Below, one piece after another: positions 6,718-10,975 of a DNA stretch of 10,975 nucleotides. Source of the DNA: Balneolaceae bacterium (GTDB taxonomy: Bacteria; Bacteroidota; Rhodothermia; Balneolales; Balneolaceae); NCBI GenBank assembly GCA_007117235.1, contig SKGY01000096.1, forward strand, positions 1 through 10,975, read 5' to 3'. Positions within the stretch are counted from its first letter, which is position 1. Every line of letters begins with the position of its first letter. The notes under the pieces were generated by a model. The model did no database searches. It was not told where the DNA came from and saw nothing but the letters and a program-made list of their open reading frames with translations. The position numbers and the translations under genes were made by a program.

Positions 6718-7941
6718 TCATTTTATAAGCGACGAAAGTTCTACTCTCAATTCACGAAGATCAGGGTAATTCCCATCCTGCATCTGCCCAACATGCTGGC
6801 GGTTCGTCAAAAGTATATAGACTATTCCATTTTCTTTGTTTATCAAAAAATTAGTGCCTGTAAAACCAGTATGACCCGCAGCAGTTTGAATGCTTTCATC
6901 CCGATGGGTTGATCCAATTGAGAGACCCCAGCCGAGCCCATTTTCAAATTTATCTTCTTTTAGAAACTCTTCAACTGTTTGAGAGCTGAAAATCTCCTGT
7001 TCGTTGAACTCTCCATTATTTAACACAGGCAGAAGTAAACGGTAAATATCATTCGCTGTAGAAAATAGGCCTGCGTGTCCGGCTATACCATCCAATGAGT
7101 AATAAGCGTTTCCGTCGTTAACCTCTCCCTTTAGGGTGTATGTCCTCCATTCATCCCAACCCTCAGAGTCAACATCAATTCTGTATCCAAAATTTGAATC
7201 ATAAACCATTCTCTTCTCAAACGGGTTACCGTGCGACGTGGACACAATCTTGGAAGTCTCGTCCAGTGGCCCAAAACCGGTATTGCTAATATTTAACTTT
7301 GAGTAAATTCTTTCATTTAGAAATTCACTAAAATTCCTATCGGTTATTTCTTCTAGCAGCTTACCCAAAATGATAAATCCTAAGTCACTGTATCTCCTTT
7401 CTTCACCGGGATGGTTATTTAAATCCATCTCAGAAATATTTTGAAGAATATTATCATGATTGGATAACCAATAGTACGTTGGAAACCACGGAGCTAAACC
7501 GGATGTATGAGACAACAAGTGTCGGATTGAAATATCCCTATATCCATCTTTATCAAATTCACTAAGATATTGAGCAATGGAAGCATCCAGATTTACCACA
7601 CCATCACTTTGTAAAGCCATATATCCATATGTGGTTGCAAATATTTTTGTCAGTGATGCAATATCAAATCGGTGGTCTAATGTCATGCCATCAGGTTCGG
7701 AAACAACCCGCAAACTCTCATCATAAAGAGTAGCATAACCGTAAGCCTGCTCGTACAAAACACCCTGCCGATCACCAATCAAAAGTACAGCTCCCGTAAA
7801 GAGATCATCTCTCAAGGCCTGCTCAATTAAACTGTCGGCAGCAGTAAATTGATGATCATTTTTTTGAAATTCTGAACCGCAAGAGAGAATAAATATTAAT
7901 AGATAGAAAAAGATCCATTTTTTAAGGGAGGAGAATTTCAT
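6718..7941 (-). CDS. Lipoprotein serine hydrolase, beta-lactamase/transpeptidase-like family
   Basis: Predicted outer-envelope lipoprotein of the serine beta-lactamase-like (class C-related) hydrolase family, 407 residues. The first 20 residues form a hydrophobic signal ending I-L-S-C-G, so Cys21 would be lipidated. Active-site motifs are present: S96-L-T-K99 (SxxK), Y184-S-D186 in the place of Y-x-N, and H357-T-G359 in the place of K-T-G. H-L-L-S-H-T-S-G-L at 141-149 and G-I-A-G-H-A-G-L-F-S-T-A at 285-296 are typical of the esterase/D-Ala-peptidase-like branch. The substrate may be a cell-wall peptide or an ester; true beta-lactam hydrolysis is not implied. Its ATG overlaps the bshA stop by 4 bp (ATGA), so it is translated with bshA. 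The sequence resembles the C-terminal hydrolase half of GH3-beta-lactamase fusion proteins of Bacteroidota, here without the glycosidase half (recollection, not checked). Confidence 0.9.
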   Translation of the reverse strand: MKFSSLKKWIFFYLLIFILSCGSEFQKNDHQFTAADSLIEQALRDDLFTGAVLLIGDRQGVLYEQAYGYATLYDESLRVVSEPDGMTLDHRFDIASLTKIFATTYGYMALQSDGVVNLDASIAQYLSEFDKDGYRDISIRHLLSHTSGLAPWFPTYYWLSNHDNILQNISEMDLNNHPGEERRYSDLGFIILGKLLEEITDRNFSEFLNERIYSKLNISNTGFGPLDETSKIVSTSHGNPFEKRMVYDSNFGYRIDVDSEGWDEWRTYTLKGEVNDGNAYYSLDGIAGHAGLFSTANDIYRLLLPVLNNGEFNEQEIFSSQTVEEFLKEDKFENGLGWGLSIGSTHRDESIQTAAGHTGFTGTNFLINKENGIVYILLTNRQHVGQMQDGNYPDLRELRVELSSLIK

Positions 7942-9083
7942 GTAGTCTCTTTTTTCAGTTGACCTCTCACTTCCTCGTAGTAGTCTTCATAAATAGTCAC
8001 AATTTTATCCAGCTCAAACTGTTCAGCACGCTTTCTGGCGGCATTCGCCATTTTTTTGTGAAGTGACTCATTACTCAAAATTTTTGAAGCATAGCTACCC
8101 ATAGTCTCAACATCCCCCAATTCGCATAGATAACCGGTCTCTCCATGAACATTTACTTCCGGTAACCCTCCTATGTTTGAGCTTATAACAGGCACGCTAC
8201 AACTCATCGCCTCAAGCGCCGCTAGTCCAAATGTTTCGCTCCCGGATGGAATCATAAAGAGATCAGAAATAGATAGCACCTCCTCCACTCGCTCTTGTTT
8301 TCCAAGAAATCGAACATGATCACACATTTTCAGCTCCCTGCATTTTTCTTCTGCACGTATTCTGTCTGGGCCGTCACCTACCATCAACAGCTTGGCTTTT
8401 ATCCCGTTATTTAAAATATGGCTGAATGCTTCTACTACGTCCGGTACTCTTTTCACCTCTCTGAAGTTCGATACGTGCGTGACAATTTTTTCACCCTCCG
8501 GACAAATTGCTTTTTTGAAGTGCTCCTTTTTTGACTTTTTAAATCTGTCCAGATCTATAAAATTCGGAATGACCTTAATATCTTTTTTGATATCAAAATG
8601 CTTGTAGGTCTCCTTTTTGAGATATTCTGATACTGCCGTTACACCATCGCTTTTATTGATGGAAAAATCTACCACTTGCTTGTAGCTGGGATCACTTCCA
8701 ATCAGTGTAATATCTGTTCCATGAAGCGTTGTAATTACTGGAACGTGTGAAGCTTGACTGTTCAAAATCTGCTTAGCCAGGTAAGCACTTGTAGCATGCG
8801 GTATGGCATAGTGTACATGAAGAACATCAAGCTTTTCGTACTTGATCAGGTTTACCATCATATTGGCTAACGCAAGATCGTAAGGCGGATACTCAAACAG
8901 TGGGTAAGAACTCAAATCCACTTCATGAAATGTGATATCCGTTCTGAAAGAGTCGAGTCTTGCGGGCCGGGCGTAACTTAGTATATGAAGATTATGACCT
9001 CTGTTTGCCAATCCTTTAGCAAGCTCTGTTGCTACCACACCGCTACCACCAAATGTTGGATAGCAAACAATTCCAATGTTCAT
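7938..9083 (-). CDS. bshA: N-acetyl-alpha-D-glucosaminyl L-malate synthase (bacillithiol synthesis)
   Basis: GT4-family glycosyltransferase catalysing the first step of bacillithiol synthesis: transfer of GlcNAc from UDP-GlcNAc to L-malate, in the cytoplasm. The 381 residues match BshA from end to end. Visible: C-Y-P-T-F-G-G-S-G-V-V-A-T-E-L at 7-21, H-V-H-Y-A-I-P-H-A at 89-97, H-G-T-D-I-T at 121-126, S-N-F-R-E-V-K-R at 205-212 (nucleotide-sugar Arg and Lys), and the E-x7-E pair E283/E291 in G-S-E-T-F-G-L-A-A-L-E. bshB and bshC are not in this window. It is the first gene of a - strand unit with the lipoprotein hydrolase overlapping its end. A candidate promoter lies just upstream. A weak AGGT sits 8 bases before the ATG. 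Confidence 0.96.
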   Translation of the reverse strand: MNIGIVCYPTFGGSGVVATELAKGLANRGHNLHILSYARPARLDSFRTDITFHEVDLSSYPLFEYPPYDLALANMMVNLIKYEKLDVLHVHYAIPHATSAYLAKQILNSQASHVPVITTLHGTDITLIGSDPSYKQVVDFSINKSDGVTAVSEYLKKETYKHFDIKKDIKVIPNFIDLDRFKKSKKEHFKKAICPEGEKIVTHVSNFREVKRVPDVVEAFSHILNNGIKAKLLMVGDGPDRIRAEEKCRELKMCDHVRFLGKQERVEEVLSISDLFMIPSGSETFGLAALEAMSCSVPVISSNIGGLPEVNVHGETGYLCELGDVETMGSYASKILSNESLHKKMANAARKRAEQFELDKIVTIYEDYYEEVRGQLKKETT

Positions 9084-9100
9084 ACCAGTACCTGAATTAT

Positions 9101-9130
9101 GTTATAGGGTTTTGGTTCATAACATTTCAA
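9101..9130 (-). promoter_or_regulatory. Candidate sigma-70-like promoter of bshA
   Basis: On the - strand, TTGAAA (9125-9130) and TATAAC (9101-9106) are separated by 18 bp, with the bshA ATG 17 bases after the -10 box. Spacing and sequence fit a vegetative promoter giving a very short leader. It is a pattern match in AT-rich DNA only. Confidence 0.35.
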
Positions 9131-9206
9131 CATCGACTTGTTAAAGATCGTTTTTTTGAGTCAGAAGGACATCACAATTTTAATAAATATAACAGAAGTC
9201 CATCTA

Positions 9207-9238
9207 TTAGGTGAAAATTAGCATTTACATTATATTTG
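9207..9238 (+). promoter_or_regulatory. Candidate Bacteroidota-type promoter of yebC
   Basis: TATATTTG at 9231-9238 is an exact match to the Bacteroidota -7 consensus TAnnTTTG. A TTAG (9207-9210), close to the -33 TTTG, lies 20 bp before it. Transcription would start near 9243 and give a leader of about 38 nt to the yebC ATG. The element overlaps a TTG that would otherwise extend the yebC frame upstream, which argues against that longer start. Confidence 0.35.
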
Positions 9239-9280
9239 TTACCTGATTTCACTCAACCTCATTTAACAGATTTATCAGCT

Positions 9281-10039
9281 ATGGCAGGACATTCCAAATG
9301 GGCGAACATTAAGCATAAGAAGGCAAAAGAAGATGCCAAACGTGCGAAAGCCTTTACAAAACACATTCGCGAAATTACAGTAGCTGCGCGCGAAGGTGGT
9401 GGAGACCCAAGTGCCAATCCACGACTTTCCCTGGCAATAGAAAATGCAAAGGGGGTAAACCTTCCTAAAGACAATATTGAACGTGCCATAAAAAAAGGAA
9501 CGGGTGAGCTTGATGATGGTGCCGGTAATTATGAGGAAGTTACTTACGAAGGGTATGGCCCCGGGGGAATAGCCTATTTTATTGAAGCAACAAGTAACAA
9601 TTTAAATCGAACCGTTGGAGAAATCAGACATATCTTTACCAAACACGGAGGCAACCTTGGTACTGATGGTTCTGTATCCTATCTGTTTGAACAGAAAGGA
9701 TCTATCAGAATTAATGCTGAGGGAATCGACAATGATGAATTGATGCTCACTGCAATTGATGCCGGTGCGGATGATGTCGTATTTGAAGATGGTTTTATTG
9801 AAGTGTTTACTACCAGAGAAGAGCTGATTTCGGTAAGAAAAAACCTCGAGGAGAATGGTATAAACGTTGAGAGTGCTGAACTTATCAGAATTCCTATGAC
9901 TGAAGTTACAGCCGACGCAGAGATCGCAAAATCAAACCTAAAAATGATGGATAAGTTTGACGAAAATGATGATGTATCGAATGTCTTCACCAACCTTAAA
10001 CTAGATGACGATACACTTGCTCTGTTAGAAGAGAGCTGA
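9281..10039 (+). CDS. yebC: YebC/TACO1-family protein
   Basis: Conserved cytoplasmic protein of the YebC/PmpR/TACO1 family. Members have been described both as DNA-binding regulators and as factors that help ribosomes through difficult sequences such as proline stretches. The 252 residues match the family in length and throughout: M-A-G-H-S-K-W-A-N-I-K-H at the start, R-E-I-T-V-A-A-R-E-G-G-G-D-P at about 30-43, N-L-P-K-D-N-I-E-R-A-I at about 60-70, Y-E-G-Y-G-P-G-G at about 89-96, and G-G-N-L-G-T at about 123-128. The frame could be extended to a TTG at 9236, but M-A-G-H-S-K-W is the near-invariant family N-terminus, so the ATG at 9281 is chosen. No Shine-Dalgarno site precedes it. The usual ruvC partner is absent; batC follows after 74 bp on the same strand with no terminator seen between them. 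Confidence 0.95.
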   Translation: MAGHSKWANIKHKKAKEDAKRAKAFTKHIREITVAAREGGGDPSANPRLSLAIENAKGVNLPKDNIERAIKKGTGELDDGAGNYEEVTYEGYGPGGIAYFIEATSNNLNRTVGEIRHIFTKHGGNLGTDGSVSYLFEQKGSIRINAEGIDNDELMLTAIDAGADDVVFEDGFIEVFTTREELISVRKNLEENGINVESAELIRIPMTEVTADAEIAKSNLKMMDKFDENDDVSNVFTNLKLDDDTLALLEES

Positions 10040-10113
10040 TCTACTGTATACTCAAAAAGAGCCTGTTACGTTTAAAAGTAGAATTAAAAAAACTACGGCT
10101 GACACTATTAACT

Positions 10114-10821
10114 ATGAAGTTCATTACAGTTATTTTTTTCGGGTTATTACTTTCGGCTTCATCCCTCAATGATCCTCGCCGGGCAAATGAAGCTTTTCAA
10201 AGAGGAGACTTTGAAGAGGCTGTAAGGCTTTATCAGGAAGCAATTGCTCAGGATCCTGACAACCCCAGGCTGCTCTTTAATCTTGGGAATGCACTCTCAA
10301 AACTTGGCCAAACTGAAGAAGCAATCAATGCATTTGAGGAGTTTAAACGCCGGACTGAAAGTGCTCAGGAGCAAAGTCTCGCTGATTATAATAAAGGCCG
10401 ATTGCTTTCAGACAAAGAACAGTATGATGAAGCATTGAATCATTTCAGAGAAGCACTGAGAAAAAATCCAAATGATGACGATGCACGCCACAACTACGAA
10501 TTAGCACAGCGTAGACTGCAAGAACAGCAGCAGGAGCCTGAGTCACAGCCGGATAGCGATCAGGATCAAGACGGGGATGAGGATCAAGACCAGGACAATC
10601 AGGATCAGAATCAGGATGGTGACGATGAACAAGAACAGGATCAGCAACAATCGCCACCACAAGAGCAAGATACCGATCAACAGCGAGATGAAACTGAACA
10701 GATGACTCGTGAAGAAGCGGAGAATTTGCTCGACGCTTTGGAACAGCTTGAGCGAGAGTTGTTAGAAAACAGAAAAAAAGAAGCTTCAGAAAACAGATCA
10801 AGAAATGACAGAGATTGGTAG
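10114..10821 (+). CDS. batC: BatC-like TPR protein of the Bat aerotolerance operon
   Basis: Envelope protein of 235 residues. It has a hydrophobic N-terminal signal (about 1-17), then three TPR-like units at about 20-53, 54-83 and 88-121 (A-F-Q-R-G-D-F-E-E-A, L-G-N-A-L-S-K-L-G, and Y-D-E-A-L-N-H-F-R-E-A-L). A BatC-typical A-R-H-N-Y-E-L-A block at 124-131 follows, then a Gln/Asp/Glu-rich tail at about 136-195 and a final helix with M-T-R-E-E-A-E-N-L-L-D-A-L at 197-209. It ends in D-W, as BatC proteins I know often do. Bat proteins are linked to aerotolerance and envelope stress in Bacteroides and Leptospira, probably as an envelope complex with the MoxR/BatA/BatB proteins; the biochemical role is unsettled. 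The assignment is strengthened by the overlapping batD that follows. batA and batB are not directly upstream. Confidence 0.85.
   Translation: MKFITVIFFGLLLSASSLNDPRRANEAFQRGDFEEAVRLYQEAIAQDPDNPRLLFNLGNALSKLGQTEEAINAFEEFKRRTESAQEQSLADYNKGRLLSDKEQYDEALNHFREALRKNPNDDDARHNYELAQRRLQEQQQEPESQPDSDQDQDGDEDQDQDNQDQNQDGDDEQEQDQQQSPPQEQDTDQQRDETEQMTREEAENLLDALEQLERELLENRKKEASENRSRNDRDW
10555..10698 (+). repeat. Imperfect GATCAGGA-type repeats encoding an acidic Gln-rich tail
   Basis: Within batC, short imperfect direct repeats built on CAGGATCA/GATCAAGA (densest at about 10558-10645) encode alternating Asp-Gln runs. They form a low-complexity, strongly acidic linker between the TPRs and the C-terminal helix. 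Repeats of this kind can change length by slippage. The open frame read on the opposite strand here is a by-product of the biased composition. Confidence 0.6.
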
Positions 10822-10975
10822 GATTTCCGGAGTTATTTTCCGGGCTTTAATCTTGATGATTGTATTTGGTTCAGCAGAAAAACTCTATGCCCAGGATCCG
10901 ACTCTCCAGGCAACAGTTTCTGAAAACAGAATCTTTATAGGAGAACAGTTTACAGTTACTGTTGAAGTGACAGGC
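10805..10975 (+). CDS. batD: BatD-like protein, N-terminal part, cut by window end
   Basis: The first 57 codons of a gene running off the right edge. It starts at an ATG 17 bp inside the end of batC in another frame, so the two are co-translated. The predicted protein has a signal peptide (hydrophobic stretch at about 9-24, likely cleavage after L-Y-A at 27-29), then Q-A-T-V-S-E-N-R-I-F-I-G-E-Q-F-T-V-T-V-E-V at about 35-55. This is the characteristic first beta-sandwich strand pair of BatD (oxygen-tolerance family) proteins. The full protein would be expected to have several Ig-like domains and a C-terminal membrane segment, none of which can be seen here. The family call rests on this short segment and on the batC neighbour. 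Confidence 0.75.
   Translation, partial: MTEIGRISGVIFRALILMIVFGSAEKLYAQDPTLQATVSENRIFIGEQFTVTVEVTG

Noticed and set aside
9029..9214. Small + strand frame crossing the start of bshA into the spacer
   Set aside because: It overlaps the strongly supported bshA start and its promoter region and has no family-like sequence.
9236..9280. Longer yebC beginning at a TTG
   Set aside because: The extra 15 residues are not family-like, the TTG overlaps a candidate promoter element, and the ATG at 9281 gives the near-invariant M-A-G-H-S-K-W start.
9679..9993. 104-codon open frame on the - strand opposite yebC
   Set aside because: It is Ser- and Phe-rich, typical of the antisense of an acidic coding region, and it lies fully inside a well-supported gene.
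10445..10801. 118-codon open frame on the - strand opposite batC
   Set aside because: It lies opposite the low-complexity repeat tail and translates to a Pro/Asp/His-rich sequence with no family features, so it is a composition artefact.

Overview
The window reads as the chromosome of a moderately AT-rich Gram-negative bacterium of the Bacteroidota/Balneolota/Rhodothermota (FCB) group. Four things point there: a bacillithiol-type BshA, a Bat (BatC/BatD) aerotolerance pair, a lipoprotein with a terse L-S-C lipobox, and start codons that mostly lack a Shine-Dalgarno site. One Bacteroidota-style TAnnTTTG promoter element also fits. The exact phylum is an inference.

Region 1 (1-2809, + strand) is a tightly overlapped three-gene operon. 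It holds a RimK-like ATP-grasp amide ligase whose 5' end lies outside the window, a GCS2-family carboxylate-amine ligase, and an N-formylglutamate amidohydrolase-family hydrolase. Two peptide-bond-forming enzymes and one amide-cleaving zinc enzyme suggest a pathway for a small peptide-like metabolite or a peptide tag. The product is not known to me. Running into it from the opposite strand (2790-3314) is a small intact gene that is clearly derived from a Y1/HUH (RAYT-like) transposase. It has lost both the HUH histidines and the catalytic tyrosine, so it looks like a domesticated, non-transposing descendant. This is the most unusual item in the window.

Region 2 (3483-4755) is sucC, the succinyl-CoA synthetase beta subunit, standing alone without sucD and closed by a strong intrinsic hairpin terminator. 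The terminator's T-run touches the stop codon of the convergent histidine kinase gene.

Region 3 (4753-9083, - strand) reads, in transcription order, bshA (first step of bacillithiol synthesis), a lipoprotein serine hydrolase of the beta-lactamase/transpeptidase-like family overlapping bshA by 4 bp, and, after a 222-bp gap, a membrane PAS/HisKA_2 sensor histidine kinase with no response regulator nearby.

Region 4 (9084-10975) is a divergent promoter region, then yebC, then batC (signal peptide, TPRs, Gln/Asp/Glu-rich tail), then the first 57 codons of batD, which overlaps batC. batA and batB are not immediately upstream of batC; yebC is.

No tRNA, rRNA, CRISPR array, intact insertion sequence or origin was recognised, and no stretch over 300 bp is without a gene.
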